DNA from: Xestospongia muta
Taxonomy: Eukaryota; Porifera; Demospongiae; Haplosclerida; Petrosiidae
Assembly (NCBI GenBank): GCA_963693285.1
Contig: OY848924.1
Span: 2,718,144-2,782,143 of the forward strand
Length of the DNA stretch: 64,000 nt
Direction: 5' to 3'
The position numbers and the translations under genes were made by a program. The notes beneath the pieces were generated by a model that was given only the letters and a program-made list of their open reading frames with translations, was not told the DNA's origin and did no database searches. Of the stretch, positions 39,901 to 55,000 are shown piece after piece. How positions within the stretch are numbered: position 1 is the first letter of the stretch; each line of letters opens with the position of its first letter.

Positions 39901-42900
39901 ATAAGTATACATATATAGTACAGTGATTGCTTAATTACAAGAAGATATATCATAATATGATTACTAACAATACCTTCTTTTATTTGAGTTGATTGTTCCT
40001 GTACTAGTTGCAAATTTTCAAGCAGAAGATCTTTACTTTCAGTTTCTTTCATCATTCTTTCTGCAACTAATAATATACCAAATTAAGAGGATAGAAGATA
40101 ATGTACACAGTTACAATAATGTTAGCAACATAATCAGACTAGACTATTTACACAGCTCATATAATGTACAATATCAATTAATAATAGATTAGAATCTAAG
40201 ACCAAATAGTCTCAATAGTAGTCACTATGAAGTCAAGTAATGATAGTCAATGGCTTATTGTAATACCAATCTTTAAATCTAGTCAATAGCTTCCAATGTT
40301 TTATGAACTATAATCAGTTAAGCAAGATAGCTACACAGATAGCTTTATTGGAGGCAAGAAAGCCAATGAGTTATTTCAAAAGAAATGAGGTACTGAAAAT
40401 CTAGTTACCAGCTTCTAAGTAATAAGATTACTTGAAGTCAAATATATTACTTTGAAGTGCAAAAAAGCAAGTGATTTATTTATCTATTCATAAATCTATT
40501 TGATAACAGTTATCAACTTTATAATGTAAAGGAATGTTATCACATGAACATATATGTGACCATAAATACGAAAATGGTACCTAATTATACAAACTACATA
40601 CATGAACTGTGCCATCAAAATAATTCAGACAGAAGGTAAATCAACATTAAGTTAGAATTACCCATCACCCTATTTATTAGAAAACCTATCTCCAAGCCTT
40701 ACCCTATAATTTAAGTTGTTGAAGTTAAGGATGTTGTTATTTGAGAATGTTTAATAATTGTGTGAATTATATGTGCACTCAGACCAAACTAAAATGGTCA
40801 CAGGTATTTCACATACATAAAAACTAACTGCTTACGTAAATTATCACATTTTGTGATTGTTAATACCACAATTGCTAAATAATCTCTATAGTATGTGAGA
40901 AAGCTACTTGCTGAAAGCAAAAATATACCATAATGAATTCATTATTATAAGCCATTTGGCTAAAAAACAATTATAGACTGCTCATGCCTGCATGCTGTCT
41001 GTGCCTATACCTACATGTTGTAAGTGACAACTGGTCCTAACTAAAAATACAAGTGTCCTTATATTTTCAATTTCCTTTAAGATTGTTCACTAATTAAGTA
41101 TCATCATCAGTTAACTCAAATCTACACACACACATATATATAATGATATACCTCTGACATTACTCTCTTGTTGTTCTTGGGTAGACTTCTTAGTTTTAGG
41201 CAAATCATCTAATGTTATGTAAAATAAAAGAATTATATTAAAATAAGTTAAATATTAGATACATAGAAATCAAACACAACATGTATTCCCCACACTATGC
41301 TATGAGTATACTTAAACCACATTAGCTTCATTTACTTTCCAAAGTAGACAGACAATTGATAAAATATTTGTTCATATTTAAGATAATTATATAGCATTGT
41401 ATGTGGTATCAATTAAAAATAAATTCCTTATGTTATAATGTTAGTAACACAGCATGTACATAGAAAATAATTATTTTTAGTTAAAAGATCAATTAATTTG
41501 TCGTCATTACCTGAATTAAAGTTACTATCATGCTTACGTTTACAAGAGCCTGGAGTGGTTTCTATAGAAACAGATGACATAACATATAACTCCAAATACA
41601 AGTATAAAAGTGAGTTAAAATTGTGTATAAAATTATCTGTAAATGTAGATATTATAATTTAACAAGTGTGTGTGTGACATTTAAAAGAATCTACCTAATT
41701 GATCATCATCTGTGTTATCAGATTGTTTGAGCTTCTTTGATGTTGAAGGGGAAATAGATCTCTTACGCTTAGTAGGAGCTGAGTATAGATAAAATCAAGT
41801 CATTGATTAAATGAAATTAAAGGTTTATGTAACACTGTTATGTTATAATGATAACAAGACATATTCACTACCTATTTAGTAAAATTATCTATATTTCATA
41901 AGATGTAGTTATTAAGTATATATAATATGTGAACAGTTAGAAAAATCAGTAAAATATAATACGTTCATATTTGGAAATATCTTTTCTTTAAAACTGAATG
42001 TGTACATTGATGTAATGAACCACTTTTACCAATTATAGTAATAATAAACTTACCATTAACTCTTTGGCTGTCCTCGGTAATAGACTCACTAACACTTTTA
42101 TTAACACTTATATTATGAAGGGCATAAATAATTACTGCTAGGAGTCATTGTATAATCATGTACAGGTTAAATGATATGGATAAAGTAACTTACCATCAGT
42201 ATGCTTATCAAATGTGTTATTGTCAGTTTGTACCACACCTCCTATAAAATTGTAGCATGACAATGAACATGTACTAGTATATATACAGTAAATATGAAAT
42301 ATTTGTTTGTGATTTAACATGTTAAATATTTATATGTTTATAATTATTAGTTTTGTGGTTTTTAGATCACGAACAAAATTTTATGGTTATAACATGCATG
42401 CTTGTGTGTAATTGACCAATCACATTGTTTTAAATGACATGAATGTATCAAACCTCATGGAAAGTTCAATATTAAACCTTATTTCAAATAATGTACTATG
42501 ACAGCTGCTAAAAAGCTATTAGAAAAAAATTGATTTTAATCTTTACTGGTGGAGCATTACTTCCCAACATGGTAATACAGTAAAACAAAGTAGGCTAAAT
42601 ATTGTAGCAAACATTTGTATCATATATAATTATACTTTGAATTTGTCAGCTGGAAAGTCAAGTGAGTTAACTACATTACTGTTCTAAATAAGAATGGAAA
42701 GTGATTATTGACCACCAATAAGGTGTTGAGTAACATTTTAATAAAGCCATTTTAACATGATATAAACTGTTATACACTATGTATATATTTCATTAGTAAT
42801 CAAACCTTACACCTGCAATACTCAAATTCAACCAGTATAAACTTATACCTTGGTGTGTATGTTAAAGTAACATATTATGTACAAGTACATATTAAACTTG

Positions 42901-44195
42901 AGCTCGTTTTAATGCTAAATATAGTAAGTATGTTTGCTTTAAAGTAAATAATATGGTCTACTTTTTCTAATGTATACATTATTTACATAATGACATCAAC
43001 TCACCAGTAATAGTCTTACTACTGTCAATGATAGTTTCAATGCAAATGACAATTTTATTAAAAACTTTTACTGAAACTGGCTCAAATATGCATAGTCTTA
43101 TATCAACATATATACAAAGCCAAGAGTTGAGCCATGAGGCTAATGCATAGTCTTATGTTTAACAAAATGGTTAAGAGGGAGAGTAGTAAAAGAGAAACAA
43201 GATGATATTTGAAAATAAAAATATCCCAACTAAACGTTCTCTGAGAGCACAAGAATCCCAATCTCACTTCTAATAACTTCAGAATGTATTATTTTCCATC
43301 TACTAATAAGAGGTTTCACTGGTCTTATTTAATTTATAGGATAGTTGGTCCTATTAGTAAATTGCATTACAATGAACCCAACAAGCCTCCACTTAATAAT
43401 ACAGGATAATATGCATGAAGATTAGATGTAAATAATACATGTTATAACATATAACAATACTTACTTATAAGATTGGACATATCTTCTTGGAGCTTTCTTT
43501 CCTTAGACACTTCTATAATTATATAGATGGAGTATGTATATTCATTACATACTTACCTAAAGGTTTTGAGCTTTCTTCTTTGAGCATTTTTTTCTTGGAG
43601 CTCTCTTCTTTAGATACTTCTATAATTATAATAAATGGAATATATTTATTCATTATACACTTACTTAATTGTTTTGAGCTTTCTTCTAGGAGCTTTCTTT
43701 TCTTAGATACTTCTATAATGACATAGATGGAATATATTTATTTATTACATACTTACCCAATTGTTTCAAACTTTCGTCCTGAAGTTTTCTTTTCTCTGAA
43801 CTACCTTTCTTTAAAGAATCATGAACTTCTTGACTGTCTGTAATTTTTAAAAAATTAATACTGAATGATCAAACTACCAGCAATAATTAAATCATTTATA
43901 ATTACATGAATATACATACAGGTTATACACTGAGGTAAAGGTTTCTACTGAATTTATCAGACCAAGCACCAAAGGTGTAAGGTTTGATGAGTCAGTAGAG
44001 AAAGATACTGAGTTGTATAACTGAGTTCTATCATGCAACATGCGTGTGAGGATAATAAGTGTTCCTAACTTCCCAGGAGGTTTATATGTAATCCTAGGAG
44101 TGAAACCTACCAGACTACTTATCAAGATCGCTATGACATTTTAAACCTGAAATCAAGACAATGTCATTAGTCAGTTTGCTAGTTTGCTATAAACA

Positions 44196-44231
<36 letters not shown>

Positions 44232-45984
44232 TATACTCAGTTGTAGCATAAATATATCTATATATGTTTCCTTCTTTATTTAGCGTTTTTATAGCATTCA
44301 TATTTAACCTGCAGTAAGGTTGCCTGATATTTTAATCTGTGTTACATCTTTCAATCTTCTAAAATTTTGGCAAATAACATTCCATTAAATAATTTCAATT
44401 ACAGGTAAATTTTTACAGGTATATTGGAATAGTCATTCTTGAATAATTATTTCTTAAAGGAAATCAGAGAAAATTGACTTGTTTCAATCCAGAAATCTAA
44501 GGCATACTAACTCCTTTCACACTAGCTAACAGGTGCATCCAACAATATAATCTCAATGCTGAATCATACAGCTAAGTGATTTTAGATTTAATTTCATTTC
44601 TATTCTTATATGGAACCTATAAGCTGCATGTAAAAAAATCCCAGAAAGATACTTCAAATCCTCATTAATTAAGTAGTCCAAAGGTGTCAACATTGAGCTC
44701 TTTGTTCATAAAAAGACAAGACTTCCATTATAAAACAAAAAAACCAACATGTATATACATAAAAGAATTGAACTATAAATCTCATGGTTAGATCTACATA
44801 TTTTTGCTGTCATACCAACAGAATGCAAATGTAAACCATTAGCACTAACTGCCATGAAATTTCACACTTGAAATAATTGGAAGAGTAACTTACATTTGCT
44901 CAACATATTTACAGCTGCAATCATTTCAAGAGATGATTCTTAATGCTTTAACTTATCGTCAATAGTGTAATAGTGTATCTATATTAAATTTCATAACACT
45001 TTGATTATCTATATATTACAATATACTTCAGATAAAATGTAAAATATTTTTAAAAGAAATGATTATTGTACTCCATAATAATTATGATCTCTTACCAACA
45101 ATTGTCTCTTTGTCATTAGACTTGTCACTATCAGCTAGTGACTCTTCTTCTATAAATTTGAAGAATGGGAATTAAATACACAAAAAAGGAAAAATTTACC
45201 AATGTTCTTAGTTTTGGTGTATACAACTTTCGTTTGTAATTCTTTTTTCATTGCAATAGCAGCATCTTTTTCTCCACAATCCTCAACTGCTTTTGTTAAC
45301 TCTTCTAATGTTGGCTGAGTGGAATGTTGAGTTATCCAGTAATCTAACATTTCTTCTAAGACCCAGTCATGACTCTTGCTTTCTTCATACGAGGACAACA
45401 GCTTCTTTCTATCACCCAGAGGGACATTTAGAAATTGAGCCAGAGATTTCCATTGACAAGATTTAAATCCACACTTGTGAAGAAACAGGAAGGCTTTATT
45501 AGAATTGCACTCTGTGTCAAAGGATTCAGAAATTATAGTATATAACAACTGTATGCTTCATCATAGATCTAAAATATTACTATGCACACATTATGCACAT
45601 ATGACAATAAAACTTCATGCACTGGGACATTAAAAGTCACTATGTTTTGTCATTCAGAAACATTCTTTGGGAATCAAATTTTGGTGCAAAAAATATTAAT
45701 ATCACGAACAAAGACATATAGCCCTTTCTCTACATTACTGATCATTTGTTCACTATGGACCTTTGACCTCTGATTATTACCAAATTACACATATATACTT
45801 GTACATACCTGTGCAACATGCAACATGCGTGTGAGGATAATAAGTGTTCCTAACTTCCCAGGAGGTTTATATGTAATCCTAGGAGTGAAACCTACCAGAC
45901 TACTTATCAAGATCGCTATGACATTTTAAACCTGAAATCAAGACAATGTCATTAGTCAGTTTGCTAGTTTGCTATAAACATACA

Positions 45985-46020
<36 letters not shown>

Positions 46021-49000
46021 TATATACTCAGTTGTAGCATAAATATATCTATATATGTTTCCTTCTTTATTTAGCGTTTTTATAGCATTCATATTTAACC
46101 TGCAGTAAGGTTGCCTGATATTTTAATCTGTGTTACATCTTTCAATCTTCTAAAATTTTGGCAAATAACATTCCATTAAATAATTGCAATTACAGGTAAA
46201 TTTTTACAGGTATATTGGAATAGTCATTCTTGAATAATTATTTCTTAAAGGAAATCAGAGAAAATTGACTTGTTTCAATCCAGAAATCTAAGGCATACTA
46301 ACTCCTTTCACACTAGCTAACAGGTGCATCCAACAATATAATCTCAATGCTGAATCATACAGCTAAGTGATTTTAGATTTAATTTCATTTCTATTCTTAT
46401 ATGGAACCTATAAGCTGCATGTAAAAAAATCCCAGAAAGATACTTCAAATCCTCATTAATTAAGTAGTCCAAAGGTGTCAACATTGAGCTCTTTGTTCAT
46501 AAAAAGACAAGACTTCCATTATAAAACAAAAAAACCAACATGTATATACATAAAAGAATTGAACTAAAAATCTCATGGTTAGATCTACATATTTTTGCTG
46601 TCATACCAACAGAATGCAAATGTAAACCATTAGCACTAACTGCCATGAAATTTCACACTTGAAATAATTGGAAGAGTAACTTACATTTGCTCAACATATT
46701 TACAGCTGCAATCATTTCAAGAGATGATTCTTAATGCTTTAACTTATCGTCAATAGTGTAATAGTGTATCTATATTAAATTTCATAACACTTTGATTATC
46801 TATATATTACAATATACTTCAGATAAAATGTAAAATATTTTTAAAAGAAATGATTATTGTACTCCATAATAATTATGATCTCTTACCAACAATTGTCTCT
46901 TTGTCATTAGACTTGTCACTATCAGCTAGTGACTCTTCTTCTATAAATTTGAAGAATGGGAATTAAATACACAAAAAAGGAAAAATTTACCAATGTTCTT
47001 AGTTTTGGTGTATACAACTTTCGTTTGTAATTCTTTTTTCATTGCAATAGCAGCATCTTTTTCTCCACAATCCTCAACTGCTTTTGTTAACTCTTCTAAT
47101 GTTGGCTGAGTGGAATGTTGAGTTATCCAGTAATCTAACATTTCTTCTAAGACCCAGTCATGACTCTTGCTTTCTTCATACGAGGACAACAGCTTCTTTC
47201 TATCACCCAGAGGGACATTTAGAAATTGAGCCAGAGATTTCCATTGACAAGATTTAAATCCACACTTGTGAAGAAACAGGAAGGCTTTATTAGAATTGCA
47301 CTCTGTGTCAAAGGATTCAGAAATTATAGTATATAACAACTGTATGCTTCATCATAGATCTAAAATATTACTATGCACACATTATGCACATATGACAATA
47401 AAACTTCATGCACTGGGACATTAAAAGTCACTATGTTTTGTCATTCAGAAACATTCTTTGGGAATCAAATTTTGGTGCAAAAAATATTAATATCACGAAC
47501 AAAGACATATAACCCTTTCTCTACATTACTGATCATTTGTTCACTATGGACCTTTGACCTCTGATTATTACCAAATTACACATATATACTTATACATACC
47601 TGTAGTATTCTGTTGGTTACTGCTTTCTTGTTTTAATGATTTGTATATCTCCATGGCAAGGGCTTCATTCTGAACAAGTGGTCCCTTTACAACATCTATA
47701 ATCACCTTCCAAATGACAGGAGTAGCTTTACTATTCGTTTCTATCCATTTCTGAAGGACATGATCAAGTTTCGTTTGATTAGACATGGAGGATTGAGCCA
47801 AACCCTCAAGATAGTTATAACTTATACCAAGATCTAAACCAATACCACGCCATGATGTATCAATATCAACTAACCATTTTAACACACACAGTTTATCAGG
47901 CTTTTCATCTATAGTTTAGAAAGTCGATAATCAATGAATCTAAGTAAGTTATTAGATTATGACTAAAACTCACTTAATTTAGGAAAATCACTCATAATCT
48001 CCTCAACTACTTCTACTTTCTCCTGACAATCATCTATAAATAATAAGGAAACAAGGTATATGTAGTAAAATGTACTAGAACACTTGAATTTAGTACTAAA
48101 TCAACTAATATCTGTACTATGATGTAGTAACAACCACTATTTCCAACAGATGTTTATTTATATCCTGTGCAATCAACACATGCAATGTACTCAATGAAAC
48201 AATATTATAACCTACTCTATAATGTACATGAACAATAGCTAAATAAGCACAATGGTAGATTACTTTTTCTTTTGACTCTCCTTTGCTCAATTCGCATTTG
48301 CCTTAAGGATTTCCGAATATCTTTAGCTACTTCTGGCTCCTTAACAACAGGACCTCTTACAACTTCAATTACATTCTCCCATGTGACAGGTGTAGGTTTC
48401 ATCTTCATCCATCTCTGTAGAATGTCTGTCAGCTTGGTCTCATTTGAGTTTTCAGAGATCCTTAATCCACTAATGAAGTTTTCATCCACTCCAAGTTGCC
48501 CACCAACTAAATCCCACTTGGAACTAACACAAGCTAATAATCGCACAAGATAATGGAGTTCTGGTCTTTTACCTGTAGGCAATGATAACATAAGATATTC
48601 AATATGTCAAAACACATACCTGGATTGCTTTTCAAAGTAATCCATGACATACGTGGAAAATTATTAGTGTCATCAACATGACAATGAAATAGCTGACAAG
48701 AAAGCTCAGTATTCCTTATTAATATAGCAAGATGATCATGTGGTTGTCTACCACATGGACAAAAGAAAGCAATATCCAATTTCATTTCTTTACCAATTTT
48801 CCGCTTCTTTTTGGTCTCCTTGATTGCATTCTCAATGGCTTCCTTGACTTCAGCCTGATCTTCATGACGTTCGCAGTGAATCTCAAAGCAATCTGAAGAT
48901 TCTACCAAACCAACTCTTCCCAGTAATTCATCGTTACGCAATATAATAGCATTGGAGTGCATCTCGGGAGTAGAGTCAGTGTCAAGTGACCACGAAAAGT

Positions 49001-52000
49001 CATTATAGAGCCCACCGTTGTCATCGTCATCGGTAATATAATCTTCACTTGAGAGGAGTTTAACAACCATAGCACAGAAAAAGCCAACTGGAGCACCATT
49101 TTTAAAGTGAAACAGCAATGGAGTGCAACCAGGGCTTGAAAATGGAACTGCCTTCGAAGGATCAATTAAGGGCAACAATGCAGGCATAAAATATCTTTCA
49201 TTAGATGGCTTGCTGCCTGGCAACTTCATTGCTAGTAGAAGATATGTGAAGATATCTAGTAAATCATTTTTAAAATCATGAAACTTGGCAGATATATCTG
49301 CAAACATTTTAAAATGTTTGTGTGAAAACACTTCGCTAGTAATGATGCCAAACTTAGCCATTTCTGGCAAAGCACATGTTCCTCGGCCAACATTAACTTT
49401 ACTGCGTATTTTACATATAAGAACCATAAGCTCATTGACTACTTGAATAAGGCTATAAGGATCAATGAAAACTAGCTTAGACACATTTTCTGGATAGTAC
49501 AAAATTGAGTTAAGGAGATATAAAAATTTTAAAGCACTATTGATTTCTCCTTTATCTAAACCTAACTCAACACCAGAAGATATGCACTCTTCCAATGGCA
49601 GTATACCACAACTGTCACGAGCTTTGTGACGCAGTAGAATTTCATATGCATACCACCTTAATGGAATATTCACTTTAAAAGATTGATTTCTTAATTCATC
49701 ACGAATTTCTTCCATCATTTTCTTAAGGTTATCATCATGCATTTCTTCAGAATCTTGTGCTTTACTGCCATCAACTTCAGATAGAATTTTTCCAGAAACT
49801 GGGTTTTCGTATAACAAATTATCCTTCACACATTGAAAAATCTGTTTAAGTTGACCTTCTTTCTCTTCAATGGTTTCCCTAACCTTTCCTTTTTTTTTGA
49901 GCTCATCATATTTATCTCGATGAGTAGCAATGGTAATGACTTTCAATTTGTCTGGTGGCTTGATTGCAGCAGCAAGACATTCATCACTACTGGTCATATC
50001 CTCTTGATGATTGCTGAAATTGACCATACTTATAAGACGTTTTAAGAGAGTCTCAATGGATAATGAGTACTTACTTACATCGTACTTTTTACCATTTTCA
50101 CATTGTAATTCAGTAGAGGACTGACTAGAGAGGCTATCTGCTAGACTAATAACTAGCATGAGGGCTGATGCACAAGGTATAAATGCTTGTAAAATCTGCT
50201 GAAATTGGATTTGACCCCCAGAATCAATAAAGTAGAGCCAGTCCTTGTACAATGTTAATTTGCCAGTCTGGGAAGAAGCATTACTGAGAATATCTGATAA
50301 CTGCTTCACTGCAGTATTACTTTCATCAGCTAGTGAAGATGTCTGAGCCATGCTAGAAGTTTTGCTAAGAGCATGTAATGCTACCACATCATTGCCACTT
50401 TCTTCTATTGGTTGTAAACCAGTTTCTTCCTTGGGATATGGATCAGTAGTTGAAGAAATGATGTTAAGTGTAGTGGGAACAGGTAACTCAACACTCTTAT
50501 CCTGAGCCACCTCTGCATACCTATTACCTTCCTCTTGACTAAACTGGACATTGTTATCTTGTTCATACAGATGGTCACTATCTAGCTGTGTTTCATCAAG
50601 ATTATATTGACTATGATCACCTGTTTCTTTGCTTCTGCTAGGGTGAGTGCCATCTTGTGCTTCATTGTTCTGTTCTACTTCTTTATTTTGTTGTGTCTTC
50701 ATAGCATCATCTTTTTCTATAAGAGACTTAATATCATTTGCAAACATTTCAATAAAGTTATCATCTGTGACCAGTTTCCATTTCTTTTTTTCATCTTGAC
50801 AAAACTGTTGTGCCAAAAAATCTCCAACTACTGATTGTGGGCACTCAGAAAAATCTCTAACTGCTACTTGTGGGCGCTCCGCAATACCAGTACTGGCTAT
50901 ACTATCGTAAAGCTTAGAAAGAATAAGACATTTCACTGAGGTCTTGCCAACTCGAGCGGGACCTTGCACAAGAACTTTAGAAATATTGGCTTCAACTTTT
51001 CCACTACTCTGGATGGCTTTATGAAGATATTGAAAATCTATTTAAACAGAAAACAATCATTTAGCTTATTAAATTCTATTACTTAAAGACATACATTGAT
51101 AAGTTATTCAGCATTAAACATTGTTACATTACTTAACTTGTGACATGATACCATAGAAGTTGAAAGTGCTGATAAGATCCTTAGACTTATAAAGTGAGAT
51201 ACAGAACTATATCCAGATAATGTGCTGACATCACTTTGAACTTCTATGATATCAAGCCACAAATATGTTATTGCCCAACCTCTTTTTATTTGCTAATACA
51301 GAGTGTGACATGACATTTAATTTCTCAATGTAAAGCATTATTCCCAGACAAGCTAGATCCTTCATATTCTGGAAATTATTGCAAGAATGAAGGTTTGCAT
51401 AAATTTTGAAGTCAACATAAGCTCTATGTATAGGTTATTGCCCAACCATTGTTTTTGCTATATACAAACAGTACAAAAGTCATAACAGTAACTAACCTAT
51501 TTTCGTCTGAGCTTCAGTAAGATCTTCTTGACCATCTACAAGAAATGATTTAAAATGAACATAAAATTTGTCAATGTATGTAATAGAATCCAATGCAAAG
51601 TATTATATTATATTATGTTCATAAACCAAACTATAACAAGGATATGATCCTTGTTAGTCATTTTTCTGCTAGTCCACCCATTTCCTTAATGCAAAATATA
51701 TATAGTGCTATATATAGTCTGTATGTCATGTGACAAGTACATGACATAATATGTGAGTCAGCCATGAATAATTTACTAAGAATTAAAGAGTGACAGCTAA
51801 GACTCTTCTAACCCACTCTCAAGTGAGATGAGGGTTTATTTATACATTCTTGTCAGGTGTACTAACATAAATTAGGAACGTATTTGAAAATATAATTGCA
51901 CAATCACTATTAAATTTACAAGTTATCATAACATAACCCTTAAGAGCATTGTCTGCTAATTTAATCACTCATATCTTTTTCTAATTCTCTGATTGAAACT

Positions 52001-55000
52001 ATTTGTATGGCCATGTAAGAACTATAAGAATAGTTGACTGCTTTTTACTACTCACACAAATGCCATAAGTGTTAGTAGAGCAACAAGCAAGTGCTCATGA
52101 ATTTAGAAGTTACTTTTTCAGTGCTAATGTATGATCAATTTACTCTATTACAAACATATGATTAACAATTTCATTACATTGCAAATTTCACTCAAAGCTC
52201 ACCAGTAGTCTGGAGATTAGTACTTTTAGTCAAATCTGTGCTTCCTTCCACTTTTTGAGTTTCTATGAGGACAAGATGATACAAATAATTAGCTGACAGA
52301 AGCAGTGTTTTTGGATTTAAGGAGAAACTTTAACCAAATTTAACCAAATTTATTGTCTTTTTAACTATTGTGAATATAATGTTTCTATTATCACTAAAAT
52401 CATCAAATTTTCTGAATAAAGCTACAATCTCTAAACATTTTAAAGAATGTAGTTTACTACAACACATAATATAAGCAAGCATAAATCATAGCAGGTTTGT
52501 ACTACATCTTCACTATTATACAATGACAAATTGATGCTACAAAGCCTGTCACCAATATAATGTATAGAAATTATGTCCATCATGTGAAGTGTCATTGTCT
52601 GAAGGATATGTAACCGAGTCTAACTCTATGTTATAAAATTATATAAGTTATTATTATTGACTACCATATCTACCAATTGTATCTGTATCAGTGAAAGAAC
52701 CTTTAGGAGTGGTAGTACCTAGTATTGTCATTATAACAAATTATATGTAAGTATGAAACCTTTGGTCAGAAATGTCTTTATTTACCTGATGCTTCACCCA
52801 CTAAAGTGCTTGTACTGGTCTCTATAAAAGTATATGTAAGTGAGGCTACATTTAATAGTCACATATATATATATATATATATAGGCTCTTCATTGGTTGA
52901 CATATAGGTTACCTGTTGTATCTATATCCAAAGAAGGATTAACAGGAATAGTGGAAACAGGGCTGTCAGGACTCATATAGACATCAGACTCTAGATGTAA
53001 TATAATATCATTAAATAATTACATAAGACAATTTCATTCAAATTACCTGGCATTACATTTGACGGAGTGGAACTGACTGGTAAGGAAAGATTCGACACTA
53101 TTATATCATTGAAGATTTAAAAGTAATAATAACAAAAATGGTAATGCTAAGTTTCCATACCAGCTGCAGCCTCAATGTCTTGAATAAGTCGATTCTCATT
53201 TATGCTCTTAAGAGCCTCAAATAAATCAGATCTCTTTGCATTTCCTCCATGTAGCCACTCAACTAACATGTCTTTACGAGCTGGCTGAGGTTGATAGTAA
53301 TTAGCTTCTTTGATATCCTTAATTACAACATCTTTAACACCAAGATGAATACCCAATATTTCCCAATTGTGAACCTCTTTTACAAATTTTATTAAAGCTG
53401 AGAGGTGACATTCATCTATGAGAGAGTGAAAGCAAGCATAAATCATAGCAGGTTTGTACTACATCTTCACTATTATACAATGATAAATTGATGCTACAAA
53501 GCCTGTCACCAATATAATGTATAGAAATTATTTCTTTAAAGTTGTAATTCCATGTGTCCAGGTTATCAATGATTACACTAACTATATACACTAACTATAT
53601 ATATATATATTTACTGACTTAGTGGTCCATCAGGTATAATAGAGCTAACAGAAATTATAGATGAGTTTCTCCCTAAAGTAACCAAAATATAAAATATATG
53701 AGTACTTATTTTCTAAAAACGTTTACTTCTAGTATCCGTAATTTCACAAATGGTATCAGCAGCTGGTTCTACAAATAAAAAAATGAATGATATTCATTTA
53801 CAATTATAATTTACAAAGTTATTTACCTAGAGGTCCATCATGTGAAGTGTCATTGTCTGAAGGATTTGTAACCGAGTCTAACTCTATGTTATAAAATTAT
53901 ATAAGTTATTATTATTGACTACCATATCTACCAATTGTATCTGTATCAGTGAAAGAACCTTTAGGAGTGGTAGTACCTAGTATTGTCATTATAACAAATT
54001 ATATGTAAGTATGAAACCTTTCAGAAATGTCTTTATTTACCTGATGCTTCACCTACTAAAGTGCTTGTACTGGTCTCTATAAAAGTATATGTAAGTGAGG
54101 CTACATTTAATAGTCACATATATATATATATATATATAGGCTCTTGATTGGTTGACATATAGGTTACCTGTTGTATCTATATCCAAAGAAGGATTAACAG
54201 GAATAGTGGAAATAGGGTTGTCAGGACTCATATAGACATCAGACTCTAGATGTAATATAATATCATTAAATAATTACATAAGACAATTTCATTCAAATTA
54301 CCTGGCATTACATTTGACGGAGTGGAACTGACTGGTAAGGAAAGATTCGACACTATTATATCATTGAAGATTTAAAAGTAGATTTACTATTTACTTACTT
54401 AATATTCTGTGTTGTGGGGAAGTAGCCTTAGTTAAAGTTATAACTAAAGTAATAAATATGGTTACACAAAGAAATTGTACTAGGTGAGTTACTTGATGGC
54501 ATATCTGATGTAGAAGAGCCTGCAGACAATGTTCTGTAACCTATTAAAAGTTATGAAATAAGATGTATTGCATAATGTTTTATGCTATACCAAATTGAGG
54601 TCCATCTGCCGATAATTTGCAAGGATGAGTTAAATTTTCTCCTGAAAATGAACAAAGCAAAATCAATTTCTTTATTAGTGAAATGCAGACTATGTTATAA
54701 CCTCTTCTTACCAGTAGATGATGTATCTGATTGGACACTGGATGCTGATGTATTTCGTAAAAACTCTATTAATAGATAAATAATAAAAAATGTAAATTAA
54801 TAACAATGTCTATACACAAATTTATTCAATTTGTTATAAAACCTTTTTAGCAAATCAGTAATATTATTTACCTTCATGATGTGATTGATTGTGCTCCATT
54901 GCAACAGAGACTGATGTTGAATCTACAGATAATAAAAGATTACTTTCTAAAATTTGTATACAATGAATTTTTAATGTATCCTTAATAATGAATATACAAC

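Larger units (their letters stand above)
44033..47602. repeat. Near-identical 1.79 kb tandem duplication
   Basis: About 44033-45812 and 45818-47602 differ by only a few single bases and the length of a CATA/TA tract. One end of the unit falls at the splice donor of the Death-domain exon at 47600. It may be a very recent duplication or an uncollapsed haplotype. Confidence 0.92.
52475..54380. repeat. Tandem duplication of the mini-exon cluster
   Basis: About 53433-54380 and 52475-53129 are near-identical direct copies on either side of the Death-domain exon, including four mini-exons and a TA tract. The 52.5 kb copy lacks about 300 bases present in the other (around 53530-53830). Confidence 0.9.

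Noticed and set aside
48272..48553. Plus-strand frame of 93 residues
   Set aside because: It is antisense to the Death-domain exon 48264-48572.
48902..49165. Minus-strand frame of 87 residues in another frame
   Set aside because: It lies within the long GTPase/COR-like exon in the wrong frame.
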